Positions 9,283 through 19,319 of a stretch of DNA of 64,000 nucleotides are shown here, one piece after another. Under the pieces are notes generated by a model, which did not search any database, was not told where the DNA came from, and saw only the letters and a list, made by a program, of their open reading frames with translations. The position numbers were made by a program, and so were the translations under genes. Each line of letters opens with the position of its first letter. Position 1 is the first letter of the stretch. Origin of the DNA: Prochlorococcus sp. AG-388-A04 (lineage in GTDB: Bacteria; Cyanobacteriota; Cyanobacteriia; PCC-6307; Cyanobiaceae); the NCBI GenBank assembly GCA_003279935.1, contig QCGL01000002.1, positions 1 to 64,000 of the forward strand, in the 5' to 3' direction.

Positions 9283-11246
9283 ATATCTAATGTCGCCATA
9301 TCTAAATTTGCACTATGGGTTTCAATAAACTCTCTTCTTGGTGCGACTTTATCTCCCATCAAAATATTAAATATTCTATCTGCTTCTAAAGCATCTTCAA
9401 TCTCTACTCTTTTCATCATTCTGGTCTGAGGATTCATTGTTGTATCCCATAATTGTTTCGGCATCATTTCACCTAAACCTTTAAATCTCTGGATATTATA
9501 ATTAGCTTTTTCTCCAAAATCTTCTATAGTTTGCTTCAATTGATTTTCGTTATAGCAATATTTATGATTTTTCCCTCTTTCAACTTTATATAGAGGGGGG
9601 CATGCAATATATATGAAACCCTTTTCAACAAGATCTCTTTGATATCTATAAAAAAACGTTAAAAGTAATGTTCTAATATGGGCTCCATCTACGTCTGCAT
9701 CAGTCATAATTACAACTCGATGATACCTTAGAGAATTAACATTAAACTCTTCACCCTTTATACCCAATCCCAAAGCAGTGATAAGTGATTGAATTTCTGT
9801 ATTTTTATATATTTTTGCATCATCTGTTTTTTCAATATTTAATATTTTCCCTCTCAAAGGTAAAATTGCCTGAAATCTCCTGTCTCTTCCTTGTTTAGCG
9901 GAACCTCCAGCCGAATCTCCCTCAACAATATAAATTTCTGCCCCTGAAGGATCTCTTGAGCTGCAATCTGCCAATTTACCAGGCAAAGTTGAACTCTCAA
10001 GAACACTTTTTCTTCTTACTAAATCCCTTGCTCGTTTTGCTGCTTCTGCAGCATTAAAGGATTGAATTGCTTTTTCTAGAATTAAATCAAAAATATTTGG
10101 ATTAAATTCCATATACTTTATTAATGATTCCCCTATGAGCGAATCAACAATACCTCTTACTTCAGTATTTCCTAATTTTGTCTTTGTTTGACCTTCAAAT
10201 TCTGGGTCTGGAACTTTTACAGATAATACGACCGTCAAACCTTCTCTAATATTTTCTCCTGACAAATTTTTATCAACTTCTTTTCTTTTGCCTCTTTTTT
10301 TCGCGATGGCATTAAAAGTTCTTGTTAATACTGTTTTTAAACCATCTATATGTGTGCCTCCATCTATAGTTCTGATATTATTTGCAAATCCTAATATATT
10401 ATCTGAATAAACATCCGAACACCATTGTAGAGCTGCTTCTACATAAACATTATCTTTTTGTGAATCGACATAAATAACTTCAGAATGAATAGATTCCTTT
10501 TCTTTATTAATGTATTCAACATATTCTTTAATGCCACCATTATATAAGTAAATTTCTTCTTTGAAAGAACCATCCGATAAATTTTGCCTCTCATCTCTAA
10601 ATATAATTTTGACGCCGCCATTAAGATAAGCCAATTCTCTTAATCTTGAGGATAAAAGAGCATAATCAAATTCAATACCATCAGTAAATATCGATGTATC
10701 TGGCTTAAAACAAATTGTTGTACCTTTTCTTAATGGTTTATTTTGTTGTTTTTGGGATTTTAATTCACCTTTTGCAATGCCTTTCTCAAATCTTTGATTG
10801 AACTCATTACCATCTCTTAAAACAGTAACATTCACCCACTCACTTAGAGCATTTACAACAGATATTCCGACACCATGTAATCCACCAGAAACCTTATATC
10901 CACCACTTCCAAATTTCCCACCCGCATGAAGAACAGTCAGAACAGTTTCCAGAGCACTCTTACCAGTTCTTGGATGTATATCTGTAGGAATACCCCTACC
11001 ATTATCTGAAATCAAAGCTGATCCATCTTCTTTAAGAACTATCTCAATATGATCACAATGACCAGCCAGGGCTTCATCTACAGAATTATCTACGACTTCA
11101 TATACTAAATGATGAAGCCCTCTTGGGCCAGTAGAACCAATATACATTCCTGGTCTTTTACGAACAGGTTCTAAACCCTCTAATACCTGTATCTGATCAG
11201 CACCATAGTCATTAGAGATTTTATTAGATCTTTTTTCCTCACTCAT
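9279..11246 (-). CDS. gyrB: DNA gyrase subunit B
   Basis: ATPase subunit of type IIA topoisomerase that introduces negative supercoils with GyrA. The 655-residue protein contains the GHKL ATPase site (Glu50 and Asn54 in the N-box region, DNGRG 81-85, GGLHGVG 121-127). A transducer domain follows, then the TOPRIM metal site (EGDSAGG 442-448, DADVDG 516-521), and a C-terminal tail ending near the conserved QLWDTTMNP motif. The length is typical of gyrases lacking the E. coli-type insertion. It is divergent from miaA over about 150 bp. GyrA is not in this window. Confidence 0.96.
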   Translation of the reverse strand: MSEEKRSNKISNDYGADQIQVLEGLEPVRKRPGMYIGSTGPRGLHHLVYEVVDNSVDEALAGHCDHIEIVLKEDGSALISDNGRGIPTDIHPRTGKSALETVLTVLHAGGKFGSGGYKVSGGLHGVGISVVNALSEWVNVTVLRDGNEFNQRFEKGIAKGELKSQKQQNKPLRKGTTICFKPDTSIFTDGIEFDYALLSSRLRELAYLNGGVKIIFRDERQNLSDGSFKEEIYLYNGGIKEYVEYINKEKESIHSEVIYVDSQKDNVYVEAALQWCSDVYSDNILGFANNIRTIDGGTHIDGLKTVLTRTFNAIAKKRGKRKEVDKNLSGENIREGLTVVLSVKVPDPEFEGQTKTKLGNTEVRGIVDSLIGESLIKYMEFNPNIFDLILEKAIQSFNAAEAAKRARDLVRRKSVLESSTLPGKLADCSSRDPSGAEIYIVEGDSAGGSAKQGRDRRFQAILPLRGKILNIEKTDDAKIYKNTEIQSLITALGLGIKGEEFNVNSLRYHRVVIMTDADVDGAHIRTLLLTFFYRYQRDLVEKGFIYIACPPLYKVERGKNHKYCYNENQLKQTIEDFGEKANYNIQRFKGLGEMMPKQLWDTTMNPQTRMMKRVEIEDALEADRIFNILMGDKVAPRREFIETHSANLDMATLDI

Positions 11247-11398
11247 TTAATATAAAAAATAAAATAAAACTTTTAAAATGTTATTTTTAAAAGGTGTTGC
11301 ATTAAATTTACCATCGGTACAAGAGAAAGGCTTGAAGTAAATGCAAAATTTAATCACTTTAATCATATGAATCGAATATTTCTTCCAAAAAATCACAT

Positions 11399-12298
11399 AT
11401 GTTCCAACCAAAACCATTAGTAATAGTTTTAATCGGGCCTACAGCGAGTGGCAAAACTGAGCTAGGAATCGAAATTGCTAAATATTTTAATCTCAATATA
11501 CATAATGTCGACTCAAGACAACTTTATCGATTTATGGACATAGGTACAGCAAAGCCAACTAAAGAACAACAAAATACAATAAAGCATTTTTTAATAGATC
11601 TTGAAGAACCTTCTAGCCAAGTAAATGCAAAACAATTTCAAGAAATTGCTACCAAATCAATAAATCGAGAATTAAATCAAAAAAGAATTCCTTTTCTGAT
11701 AGGCGGAAGCGGGCTATATATGAATTCAATAATAAAGGGATTCTTTGCTCCGGATGTACCCCCTCAAAAAACTTTAAGATCACAATTCGACAAACTAGGT
11801 CAAGAAACATGTTGGGAACTTTTAAAAATTTGTGATCCTGTCGTAACAAAAAAAATCAATTGCGCTGATCAAGTTAGAACGATAAGAGCTTTAGAAGTTT
11901 TTTATGTAACAGGTAAACCAATATCATCTCAAAAATTCCAGAACCCTCCCCCATGGAAAATATTAGAATTAGGTCTATATAGAGAAGATTTAAAAGAACG
12001 AATTTTCAAAAGGACAAAAAATATGTTTGAATTTGGAATTATAGATGAGACTAAAGAGATTATTAATAAGTATGGATCAAATTTACCTTTACTAAAAACG
12101 ATTGGATATAAGGAAGCCAAAGATGTAATAAAGGAAAATTTAAAAATTGAAAAAGCTATTGAACTAACTACAACAAAAACAATCCAATTTGCCAAGAGAC
12201 AAAAAACATGGTTCCGTAATAAAAACAATCCAATATGGCTTAATAACAAAAACCTACTAAAAGATGCAATAATCAATATAAAGTATGCATTACGCTAA
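11399..12298 (+). CDS. miaA: tRNA dimethylallyltransferase
   Basis: Transfers dimethylallyl to N6 of A37 in tRNAs reading UNN codons. The 299-residue protein has the P-loop GPTASGKT at 13-20, the D-S-R-Q-L-Y-R motif at about 38-44 that contacts substrate, the G-G-S-G-L-Y motif at about 103-108, and C-terminal motifs ending in a basic stretch around R-Q-K-T-W-F. It sits just upstream of infC (55 bp) on the same strand, so two translation-related genes are adjacent and possibly cotranscribed. The ATG start follows an ATA-rich leader with no clear Shine-Dalgarno. Confidence 0.95.
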   Translation: MFQPKPLVIVLIGPTASGKTELGIEIAKYFNLNIHNVDSRQLYRFMDIGTAKPTKEQQNTIKHFLIDLEEPSSQVNAKQFQEIATKSINRELNQKRIPFLIGGSGLYMNSIIKGFFAPDVPPQKTLRSQFDKLGQETCWELLKICDPVVTKKINCADQVRTIRALEVFYVTGKPISSQKFQNPPPWKILELGLYREDLKERIFKRTKNMFEFGIIDETKEIINKYGSNLPLLKTIGYKEAKDVIKENLKIEKAIELTTTKTIQFAKRQKTWFRNKNNPIWLNNKNLLKDAIINIKYALR

Positions 12299-12353
12299 CT
12301 TTATAAAATAAGTAGATCTTTTCATCATCAAAACAATCATTTCAAAAAACTGA

Positions 12354-12926
12354 ATGCCACCACGTCCACGCTTTGATCGCCGCGCTCCTGTTAGAGAGCT
12401 CCCAAATATTAACGAAAGAATAAAATACCCTCAACTAAGAGTTGTTGATTCAGATGGGAAGCAACTAGGAGTTATTGATAGAATAAAAGCACTAGAAATT
12501 GCTGATCAAAGAGGACTTGACTTGGTTTTAGTAAGCGAGAAAGCTAATCCACCTGTTTGTAGGATTATGGATTACGGAAAATATAAATTTGAACAAGAAA
12601 AAAAAGCGAAAGAAACAAAGAAAAAATCTCACCAAACTGAAGTTAAAGAGGTGAAAATGAGATACAAAATTGATAAGCATGATTATGACGTAAGAATAGG
12701 TCAAGCTGTAAGATTTTTAAAATCAGGCGATAAAGTTAAATGTACAGTTTTTTTTAGAGGTAGAGAAATTCAGCATTCAAATTTAGCAGAAACACTCCTT
12801 TTAAAAATGGCTAATGATTTAGAAGAACAGTCAGAAGTTCAACAAAAGCCAAAAAGAGAAGGTAGAAATATGATTATGTTTTTAAGTCCCAGAAAAACAC
12901 CTTTGATAAAAAAAGAAGAAGGGTAG
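12354..12926 (+). CDS. infC: Translation initiation factor IF-3
   Basis: Binds the 30S subunit, checks initiator tRNA/start-codon pairing and prevents premature 50S joining. The 190-residue protein has the N-terminal domain ([12 protein letters not shown] at about 29-40, ending near Y-G-K-Y-K-F-E-Q), a lysine-rich linker, and the C-terminal domain with [11 protein letters not shown]. The start here is ATG, whereas many bacteria use AUU for autoregulation (known for E. coli). Ribosomal genes rpmI-rplT, often downstream of infC elsewhere, are about 30 kb away. Confidence 0.96.
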   Translation: MPPRPRFDRRAPVRELPNINERIKYPQLRVVDSDGKQLGVIDRIKALEIADQRGLDLVLVSEKANPPVCRIMDYGKYKFEQEKKAKETKKKSHQTEVKEVKMRYKIDKHDYDVRIGQAVRFLKSGDKVKCTVFFRGREIQHSNLAETLLLKMANDLEEQSEVQQKPKREGRNMIMFLSPRKTPLIKKEEG

Positions 12927-13026
12927 ATTAAGGCAATTTAACAACACGAAATTAATTCAAAAATTTTGATGGATGTTAAAGTATCTCTTATGAACATACA
13001 AAGAAATTAAGTAGGTTTTTTCTAAA

Positions 13027-14013
13027 GTGAGATTTCATATTCAACAAGAAATTGATATTCCGGCATCTACACAGTTATATAATCAAATTTGCTTTGCGAT
13101 TGCAGCTAGATATTATCCTCCAGGTCATCGCTTACCTAGTACTAGACAATTAGCTATGCAAACAGGATTGCATCGCAATACTATAAGTAAAGTTTATAGA
13201 CAACTCGAAACGGACGGAGTCGTTGAAGCAATAGCAGGATCAGGGATTTATGTGAGAGATAATCTTAAAAAAGGGGATATTAAAAAATCTTTTAATTCAA
13301 AAAACAATTTAAATACAACTCCTGATCTAGAGGCAAAAAAAGCAGTAGATAAATTAATCAAACTTGGATGCACTCTTCAAGAAACAAGAAATCTATTGAC
13401 TAATGAAATTGATTGGCGTATTAAATGTGGATCAAGAATAATAGTTAGTACCCCTCGGGAAGATATAGGTGCTTCCATGTTAATTGCAGAAGACCTCTCT
13501 CCCAACATCAAAGTCCCAGTAGAAGTTGTCCCTATGGAAGAATTAGAAAAAGTTCTTTGCAACTCCAATATTGGGACAATTGTCACAAGTAGATATTTTT
13601 TACAACCTTTAGAAAAATTAGCAAAACAATATAGGGTTAGAGCTATTGCTGTAGATTTGAGCGACTTTCAGAAAGAATTAAAAATAATCAAAGAATTAGA
13701 ACCTAGAAGTTGTGTAGGTATTGTAAGCATCAGTCCTGGTCTATTAAGAGCTGCAGAAATTATCATACATAGCATGAGAGGAAGTGATATAGTAATCATG
13801 ACTACCATCTCAGATAACAGTAGTAGATTATTAGCCCTTTTAAAAGCTTCCAACTATATAGTATGCGATGGACCTAGTCTATCCCTTATTGAAAATACTC
13901 TACTAAAAAATCGTTCTCAATTGATGAGAGTACCACAAATTATATGTGCAAAAAATTATTTAAGCATAAAAACTATAAATCATTTAAAAACCGAGTTAGG
14001 AGTTATTAATTAA
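13027..14013 (+). CDS. GntR-family transcriptional regulator
   Basis: Probable DNA-binding regulator. The 328-residue protein starts with a GTG and has an N-terminal winged helix-turn-helix of GntR type (about 15-80): the pattern YYPPGHRLPSTRQLA, then T-G-L-H-R-N-T-I-S-K-V-Y, then the wing V-E-A-I-A-G-S-G-I-Y-V. The remaining 240 residues are not an aminotransferase-like (MocR) domain, and I do not recognise a ligand-binding fold with certainty. Long C-terminal versions of YtrA/YhcF-like GntR proteins occur in cyanobacteria. It lies between infC and cysE, 6 bp ahead of the latter, so it may be cotranscribed with, or regulate, sulfur assimilation (inference). Confidence 0.85.
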   Translation: MRFHIQQEIDIPASTQLYNQICFAIAARYYPPGHRLPSTRQLAMQTGLHRNTISKVYRQLETDGVVEAIAGSGIYVRDNLKKGDIKKSFNSKNNLNTTPDLEAKKAVDKLIKLGCTLQETRNLLTNEIDWRIKCGSRIIVSTPREDIGASMLIAEDLSPNIKVPVEVVPMEELEKVLCNSNIGTIVTSRYFLQPLEKLAKQYRVRAIAVDLSDFQKELKIIKELEPRSCVGIVSISPGLLRAAEIIIHSMRGSDIVIMTTISDNSSRLLALLKASNYIVCDGPSLSLIENTLLKNRSQLMRVPQIICAKNYLSIKTINHLKTELGVIN

Positions 14014-14019
14014 TTCATC

Positions 14020-14754
14020 ATGCTAAGAACTTTAAAGTCAGATATTGAAATAATAAGAGAGAGAGATCCTGCAGCAAGAGGAATTTTAGAAATTTTTCTT
14101 TGCTATCCTGGTTTCCAATCAATTATCGTTCATAGATTTACCCATAAATTATGGTTATTAAAGGTACCCTTAATTCCGAGATTATTAAGTCACATAAATA
14201 GATTATTGACAGGAATAGAAATACATCCAGGTGCCAAAATCGGGGAAAAAGTTTTTATAGATCATGGCATGGGTGTTGTCATCGGCGAAACAGCTGAAAT
14301 TGGAAATAACTGCTTACTTTATCAAGGAGTTACATTAGGAGGAACTGGTAAAAGTCATGGCAAAAGGCATCCAACATTAATGGAGAATGTTGTAGTAGGG
14401 GCAGGAGCAAAAGTTCTAGGTTCAATAATAATTGGGCAAAATACTAGAATTGGTGCAGGATCAGTCGTTGTTCGTAATGTCGAAGAAAATAGTACTGTTG
14501 TTGGAATACCAGGAAGAGTAGTTCATCAAAGTGGTGTAAAAGTTAATCCTTTAGCACACTCTGCATTACCAGATGCTGAAGCTAATGTAATTAAAAATTT
14601 AATGGATAGAATTGATCAGCTTGAAAACCAAATTCTTAAACTACAAAACACCCTGCAATGTTTGGTAAATTCAGAATCTATTGATATTTCTAAAGTTGGT
14701 AGTGCACAAAATCTAAAAGACAAAGAAATAATAGAATTCTTAGGAGATGAGTAA
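14020..14754 (+). CDS. cysE: Serine O-acetyltransferase
   Basis: Acetylates L-serine with acetyl-CoA to give O-acetylserine, the acceptor for sulfide in cysteine synthesis. The 244-residue protein has the SAT N-terminal helical region, then a left-handed beta helix of hexapeptide repeats (about 68-165). The latter contains the catalytic pair Asp81-His82 in IDHGMG and the acetyl-CoA/serine loop G-G-T-G-K-S-H-G-K-R-H-P. Residues after about 190 form a coiled-coil-like tail (MDRIDQLENQILKLQNTL) longer than in the short type. It follows the GntR regulator by 6 bp and converges on secA (7-bp gap). Confidence 0.95.
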   Translation: MLRTLKSDIEIIRERDPAARGILEIFLCYPGFQSIIVHRFTHKLWLLKVPLIPRLLSHINRLLTGIEIHPGAKIGEKVFIDHGMGVVIGETAEIGNNCLLYQGVTLGGTGKSHGKRHPTLMENVVVGAGAKVLGSIIIGQNTRIGAGSVVVRNVEENSTVVGIPGRVVHQSGVKVNPLAHSALPDAEANVIKNLMDRIDQLENQILKLQNTLQCLVNSESIDISKVGSAQNLKDKEIIEFLGDE

Positions 14755-14761
14755 TTTCGAA

Positions 14762-17593
14762 TTAATTATTAGTTTCTTTTTCACTTTTAGGTTGAAACAT
14801 AAACATCGAATAAATAACATTTCTTCTCATATTAGTCATCATTTCAAGAAACATATCATAACCTTCATTTTTATATTCAATCAAGGGGTCCTTTTGACCA
14901 TAACCTCTTAATCCTACTGATTCTCTTAAAGAATCCATTGATTGAAGATGTTCTCTCCATAAATTATCAATTTGCTGAAGTATAAAAAACCTTTCAGCTT
15001 CCCTCATTAAACCTGGACGAAATTTCTCTATTTGAGCCTCCTTCAAATCATATGCAATACGTAATTGCTCTTGAAGATAATTTTTTAATTCTTCAATAGA
15101 TAAGACACTGATATCTTCTGATTTAAGATCATTTAATAAATAAATGAATTCTTTTACTTTAGAAATCAATTGATCAATATCCCATTCTTCTGGAGGTAAA
15201 TCAGGATTGATATAAGCTTCTACAATTTCTTCCATTGTTCTTTCTCCGTATCCTATGACTTGTTTCTTCAAATCATTACCTTTGAGAACTCTTAATCTTT
15301 CATTATAAACCGCTTTTCTTTGATTATTCATTACCTCATCATATTCAAAAACTTGTTTTCTGATGTCATAATAATAAGTCTCCACTTTCTTCTGTGCACT
15401 TTCTAAAGATCTAGTAAGCATTCCTGACTCAATAGGCATATTTTCATCTACCCTAAAAGCGTTCATTAAGTTTGCTACCCTATCTCCTCCAAATATCCTT
15501 AATAGATTGTCTTCCAAAGATAAAAAGAATCTAGTACTTCCAAGATCTCCTTGTCTACCTGCTCTTCCTCTAAGTTGATTATCAACTCTTCTTGACTCAT
15601 GCCTTTCAGTTCCAATAACATGAAGCCCCCCAGCATTCCTAACATTTTCTTCTTCATGAATTAATACCTTTTCATATTCATTTTTCACCTCTGATAAAGA
15701 TTCTCTCAAAGATTGTATTAGCTTATCTTCAGTTGGAGCTTTTTCAGCAGCAGTAGCTATTTTATCGTCTAATTCCAGAATAGTTAAGCTTCTATCGCCC
15801 CAATTTTTTACAAGTTCATTGGATAATAAAGATAGTTTTCTTTTAATATCTTCGCCTAACTGACATGGGAAAAGACTGTCTACACCACTTTTAGTATTTT
15901 TATTTGAAATTGAGCCAACATTTGCAGAAAATCCTCCCCCAGATTTTGAATTTCTTTGTTGAGGTATTGGCGGTTTATGCTCATTATCTGGCTTAACGAG
16001 TAAAGGCATTAAAGTCTCTTTTAATTTTAACCTCGCCATATAGTCACTATTACCACCAAGAATAATATCAGTCCCTCTTCCCGCCATGTTTGTTGCAATA
16101 GTGACGGCTCCTGATCTTCCAGCCTGAGCAACGATTTCTGCCTCGCGTTCTACATTCTCTGGTTTTGCATTTAGCAAATTATGTGGAATTTGCTGCTCGA
16201 AAAGAAGCGTACTTAATAACTCACTTTTTTCGACACTTGTTGTGCCTACTAAAACAGGTCTACCGCTTCTATGTATTTCTGCTGTCTCATTAGCGACTGC
16301 TTTCCATTTTCCGAGCTCTGTTTTAAAAACTTGATCAGCCCAATCTTGTCTCTTCCTTATCTGATTAGTTGGAACAACTGTTGACTCTAATTTATAAGTT
16401 TTTTCAAATTCCACCTCTTCGGTCTTAGCAGTTCCTGTCATACCAGCCAATCCTGGATATAAAAGGAAAAAGTTCTGATATGTTATAGATGCTAATGTTT
16501 GGGTCTCAGGTTGAATTTTAAGACCTTCTTTTGCTTCGATTGCCTGATGTTGTCCATCACTCCATCTTCTTCCAGGCATAACCCTTCCTGTAAATTCATC
16601 AACTATTACTGCCTCATCTTTTTTAATAATATAGTTTACATCTTTAACGAATAATTCTTTAGCTTTTAAAGCATTAGTAATATAATGAGCCCATGGGTCT
16701 TGAGGATCATATAAATCATTAACCTTCAAGGACTCTTCACATTTAGCAAATCCTTGATCAGTTAATATACAACTACGTTGTTTTTCGTCAACTTCATAAT
16801 CACCCTCTGGATCAATACCATCTTTACTCAACTCTTTCGCCTTAATGAGAGACAATGATAATTCTGCCGCTTTTTGATATTTTTCTTGTGGCCTTTCAAT
16901 TTGACCAGAAATTATTAGAGGAGTTCTTGCTTCATCAATTAAAATTGAATCTACTTCATCTATAACGCAATAATTGAATTTTCTTTGAACTACTTCTTCG
17001 ATTTCAGTAGCCATGTTATCTCTTAAATAATCAAAGCCTAATTCAGAATTAGTTGCATAGGTTATGTCACATGCATAGTTATTTTTCCTCTCAGAAGGAC
17101 TCATATCTTGCTGAATTAGACCAACTGATAACCCCAAAAAACGATGCACTTGTCCCATCCACTCGGCATCTCTTCGAGCTAAGTAATCGTTAACAGTAAC
17201 AACATGTACACCTTTACCAGTTAAAGCATTTAGATAACAAGGTAGAGTTGCGACGAGAGTTTTACCTTCTCCAGTTTTCATCTCAGCAATTTGTCCTTCA
17301 TGGAGAACCATCCCACCAATTAATTGCACATCAAAATGACGCATTTCTAAAACTCTTTTACTTGCTTCTCTTACAATTGCAAAAGCTTTGGGTAAGATTT
17401 CTTCTAATAGTTCTTTCTGTTTTTTAATATTTAACTCTAAAGAGATTTTTGATTTAAGTTTATGAGTCTCGTTCCGTAATTCATCATCGGTTAATGTAGT
17501 TACTTCTTCTTCTAATAAGTTTATTTCTTCAACTATTGGTTGATATCGCTTTAACTTTCGTGTATTCGGATCTCCCAACAAAAGTTTGAGCAT
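14762..17593 (-). CDS. secA: Protein translocase ATPase SecA
   Basis: Motor ATPase that pushes unfolded preproteins through SecYEG; in cyanobacteria it serves both plasma and thylakoid membranes. The 943-residue protein has Walker A MKTGEGKT at 105-112, the [15 protein letters not shown] region (Walker B) at about 209, the preprotein cross-linking domain, the second nucleotide domain with [10 protein letters not shown], and the helical scaffold. A low-complexity insert near residues 535-565 ([12 protein letters not shown]) is longer than in E. coli. It lacks the C-terminal Cys-rich zinc tail, ending in a polar stretch. Upstream is a 177-bp spacer shared with the divergent acetyltransferase. 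Confidence 0.97.
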   Translation of the reverse strand: MLKLLLGDPNTRKLKRYQPIVEEINLLEEEVTTLTDDELRNETHKLKSKISLELNIKKQKELLEEILPKAFAIVREASKRVLEMRHFDVQLIGGMVLHEGQIAEMKTGEGKTLVATLPCYLNALTGKGVHVVTVNDYLARRDAEWMGQVHRFLGLSVGLIQQDMSPSERKNNYACDITYATNSELGFDYLRDNMATEIEEVVQRKFNYCVIDEVDSILIDEARTPLIISGQIERPQEKYQKAAELSLSLIKAKELSKDGIDPEGDYEVDEKQRSCILTDQGFAKCEESLKVNDLYDPQDPWAHYITNALKAKELFVKDVNYIIKKDEAVIVDEFTGRVMPGRRWSDGQHQAIEAKEGLKIQPETQTLASITYQNFFLLYPGLAGMTGTAKTEEVEFEKTYKLESTVVPTNQIRKRQDWADQVFKTELGKWKAVANETAEIHRSGRPVLVGTTSVEKSELLSTLLFEQQIPHNLLNAKPENVEREAEIVAQAGRSGAVTIATNMAGRGTDIILGGNSDYMARLKLKETLMPLLVKPDNEHKPPIPQQRNSKSGGGFSANVGSISNKNTKSGVDSLFPCQLGEDIKRKLSLLSNELVKNWGDRSLTILELDDKIATAAEKAPTEDKLIQSLRESLSEVKNEYEKVLIHEEENVRNAGGLHVIGTERHESRRVDNQLRGRAGRQGDLGSTRFFLSLEDNLLRIFGGDRVANLMNAFRVDENMPIESGMLTRSLESAQKKVETYYYDIRKQVFEYDEVMNNQRKAVYNERLRVLKGNDLKKQVIGYGERTMEEIVEAYINPDLPPEEWDIDQLISKVKEFIYLLNDLKSEDISVLSIEELKNYLQEQLRIAYDLKEAQIEKFRPGLMREAERFFILQQIDNLWREHLQSMDSLRESVGLRGYGQKDPLIEYKNEGYDMFLEMMTNMRRNVIYSMFMFQPKSEKETNN

Positions 17594-17770
17594 AATTGTT
17601 TTTCCTCTAAAAAATTAATCCTATTACAATCATTATAAATTAGTGCGTTACAACTAAATGAGTAAATAGTATATCTCTTTATTTTTTTAAAAGTTATCGA
17701 TTAAGGTGTTAAATCAAAGTTACCAAAGAAAATATTACATTTCTCTCAAAATTCTAGAATTTCCAAACTT

Positions 17771-18226
17771 ATGAACCCAGTATTTTTAATTAAACATTCA
17801 AAAGGTGCTCTTGGATTAAGATTATTTGGATTAGGTCCTAATCTCAAACCCACGAAAGGATTATTTAAACTTCAACAATTTCTACATCGCAATGCATTTT
17901 GGGCTAAGAATAGAACAATTAAAGATCTCAAAAAATGTCTTGCGAATAGCGATGTTGTTGTAAGTATTTGGTCTAAAAATGAACCAGTTGGTTTTGGGAG
18001 AGCCTTGTCAGATGGCGTTTATAGAGGCGTTTTATGGGATGTAGTAATTGATCAAGATCATCAAGGGAAAGGTTACGGCAAGATGATTGTGAAAAATATT
18101 TTAGAATCAAAGAAAATAAGAAATACTAAGAAAATATATTTAATGACGACGAGCAAAAAAATGTTTTATTCGCAAATTGATTTCAAAGAAGTTACTTCAC
18201 AAAATCTTTTAGTACACGAAATATAA
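17771..18226 (+). CDS. GNAT-family N-acetyltransferase
   Basis: Probable acetyl-CoA-dependent acetyltransferase of unknown substrate. The 151-residue protein has the GNAT core: a beta strand D-V-V-I-D leading to the pyrophosphate-binding motif Q-G-K-G-Y-G at 98-103 and helix M-I-V-K-N-I-L, followed by the C-terminal strand. Residues 1-45, before the core, are hydrophobic and basic. It stands alone, divergent from secA and followed by the window's only long gene-poor gap. Related plant/cyanobacterial proteins are sometimes likened to NSI-type plastid acetyltransferases; the resemblance is suggestive only. Confidence 0.85.
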   Translation: MNPVFLIKHSKGALGLRLFGLGPNLKPTKGLFKLQQFLHRNAFWAKNRTIKDLKKCLANSDVVVSIWSKNEPVGFGRALSDGVYRGVLWDVVIDQDHQGKGYGKMIVKNILESKKIRNTKKIYLMTTSKKMFYSQIDFKEVTSQNLLVHEI

Positions 18227-18639
18227 ATCACTTCTTAAATAAAAAATATTTCGAACCTAAACAATTATTTAAAACGCCAATAAATGATCATATCAAACAA
18301 GCAATCTTATAATTATCTATTAATCGGCTCAAACAAATAATGACAAAAGACATTTCTAAACCTCCTAAAATTAATTAAACAAGAACTAAAAAATTAATTA
18401 TTTTTTGAATTATCTCTAAAAACCCAAATCTTTGAAAAAGCAAATGATAATAAAAGTTCGGTCGATTAATCCAATCAGGAAGCAAATATTATATTTTTAA
18501 AAATTAAATAAAATGAATTAAATATTAAGGAATTTATAAATTTTGCAATTAAACCTGAGATAAAAAATCTTAATATTGGAGATTAATTTGCTTAAAATAT
18601 TATTCAAAATTTTAAAGATCATACTAATATCTTTGATCT
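18227..18639. other. Longest intergenic stretch (413 bp), very A+T-rich
   Basis: This is the only stretch over 300 bp without a confident gene. It is strongly A+T-rich with scattered stops in all frames, as expected of decayed coding or non-coding DNA. It holds two items of note: a 21-codon minus-strand ORF with a perfect AGGAGG upstream (18288-18366) and an A/T-rich 10-bp inverted repeat (18612-18643) that overlaps the stop codon of the NTF2-like gene. A plus-strand ORF of 18 codons starts at 18285 but has no good ribosome site. I see no tRNA or known small RNA signature. Confidence 0.6.
18288..18353 (-). CDS. Possible 21-residue micropeptide with strong Shine-Dalgarno
   Basis: A 22-codon ORF including the stop, read MSFVIICLSRLIDN at its start and ending in a hydrophobic Ala-Cys-Leu-Ile. 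An exact AGGAGG (complement at 18361-18366) sits 7 nt before the ATG. Few of the starts I inspected in this window have so good a ribosome site. It could be a real leader or membrane micropeptide, the surviving 5' end of a decayed gene, or chance. No homologue is recognised. Confidence 0.25.
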   Translation of the reverse strand: MSFVIICLSRLIDNYKIACLI

Positions 18640-18643
18640 TTAA
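18612..18643 (-). terminator. Weak A/T-rich hairpin at the end of the NTF2-like gene
   Basis: A 10-bp perfect inverted repeat (TTAAAGATCA and its complement) with a 12-nt loop lies at the 3' end of the NTF2-like gene and includes its stop codon. There is little G+C in the stem and no clean T-run afterwards, so it may act as an RNA-stabilising 3' hairpin rather than a classic terminator. Confidence 0.3.
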
Positions 18644-19071
18644 GATATAAATCTTGCATAAAGCCACCTTATAAAAGGACCTAAAATAGGAACGGGCCCA
18701 AAGGTAGGACCACAAAAATCAAAATAATCTCTGTGTTCTTGGATTAAGCCATTGTCAGAAAATATCAAACGTGTCGTGCCAGGATATATAAATTCTTTAC
18801 CCATAATTTTTAAACCCATAGTCCATTCTACAAATCCATAGTTTCCACTGATTGATATTGCATGAGTTTCCAAATAAACATCATCGCATCTTTTAACCAG
18901 CTTTTCTTGGGCCTCTACATAAGAATCTAATCCTTTTGTTTCCTGTGTTGGATCAATAAAGGTAACATTCTCATTATAAAACTCTGCCCACTTTGCTTTT
19001 GTTGGTGCATCTTCCCCATAGGGCTTAGTAAATAATTCTCTTAAATCCTCAATAGAAACTTTTCGTGACAT
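18640..19071 (-). CDS. NTF2/SnoaL-like fold protein
   Basis: A 143-residue protein with the cone-shaped NTF2-like pattern: N-terminal helices (DLRELFTKPYGED), the early Y-N-E-N-V-T-F-I-D-P strand, a helix with Y-V-E-A-Q-E-K-L, then the long curved strands ending W-T-M-G-L-K and G-T-T-R-L-I-F. The closing stretch, H-R-D-Y-F-D-F followed by Gly/Pro-rich residues, is typical of a SnoaL-like cyanobacterial and algal family. Enzymatic activity is not predictable; relatives include small-molecule isomerases and carriers. It is a single gene with no operon partner, upstream of the gene-poor gap. Recognition is by fold pattern only. Confidence 0.78.
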   Translation of the reverse strand: MSRKVSIEDLRELFTKPYGEDAPTKAKWAEFYNENVTFIDPTQETKGLDSYVEAQEKLVKRCDDVYLETHAISISGNYGFVEWTMGLKIMGKEFIYPGTTRLIFSDNGLIQEHRDYFDFCGPTFGPVPILGPFIRWLYARFIS

Positions 19072-19185
19072 TTAAAAACTTATATTCATCAATTAATTAT
19101 ATTTCAAATTTTTTTATTTAAAAAAAAGGAATCATTCAAATAATCTGATTAAACAGAATAATAACCACAATACAATACTTTAGTA

Positions 19186-19257
19186 AGCGGATGAAGAGAT
19201 TCGAACTCTCGACATTCTCCTTGGCAAGGAGATGCTCTACCACTGAGCTACATCCGC
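19186..19257 (-). tRNA. tRNA-Gly (anticodon GCC)
   Basis: Read on the minus strand, a full cloverleaf is visible. The acceptor stem GCGGATG pairs perfectly with CATCCGC, the D arm is GTAGCTCAGTGGTAGAGC, and the anticodon stem CTCCT encloses loop TTGCCAA (anticodon GCC). The T arm has TTCGAAT and the discriminator is U. The 3' CCA is not encoded. It reads glycine codons GGC and GGU. A -10-like TAAAAT lies about 12 bp upstream (19269-19274). It is flanked by the NTF2-like gene and ribH and shows no sign of an inserted element. Confidence 0.96.
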
Positions 19258-19319
19258 ATAACTAATTTATTTTATCTCAAAAAAGGAATGAAATGAACAA
19301 AACCTTACTTTTTTTGAAA

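Noticed and set aside
18518..18715. Minus-strand 65-residue frame beyond the NTF2-like gene
   Set aside because: It overlaps the end of the NTF2-like gene in a different frame and is very A+T-rich with no ribosome site.
19109..19127. A/T-only hairpin downstream of tRNA-Gly
   Set aside because: The stem is T-run against A-run with no G+C, which is too weak to support a terminator call.
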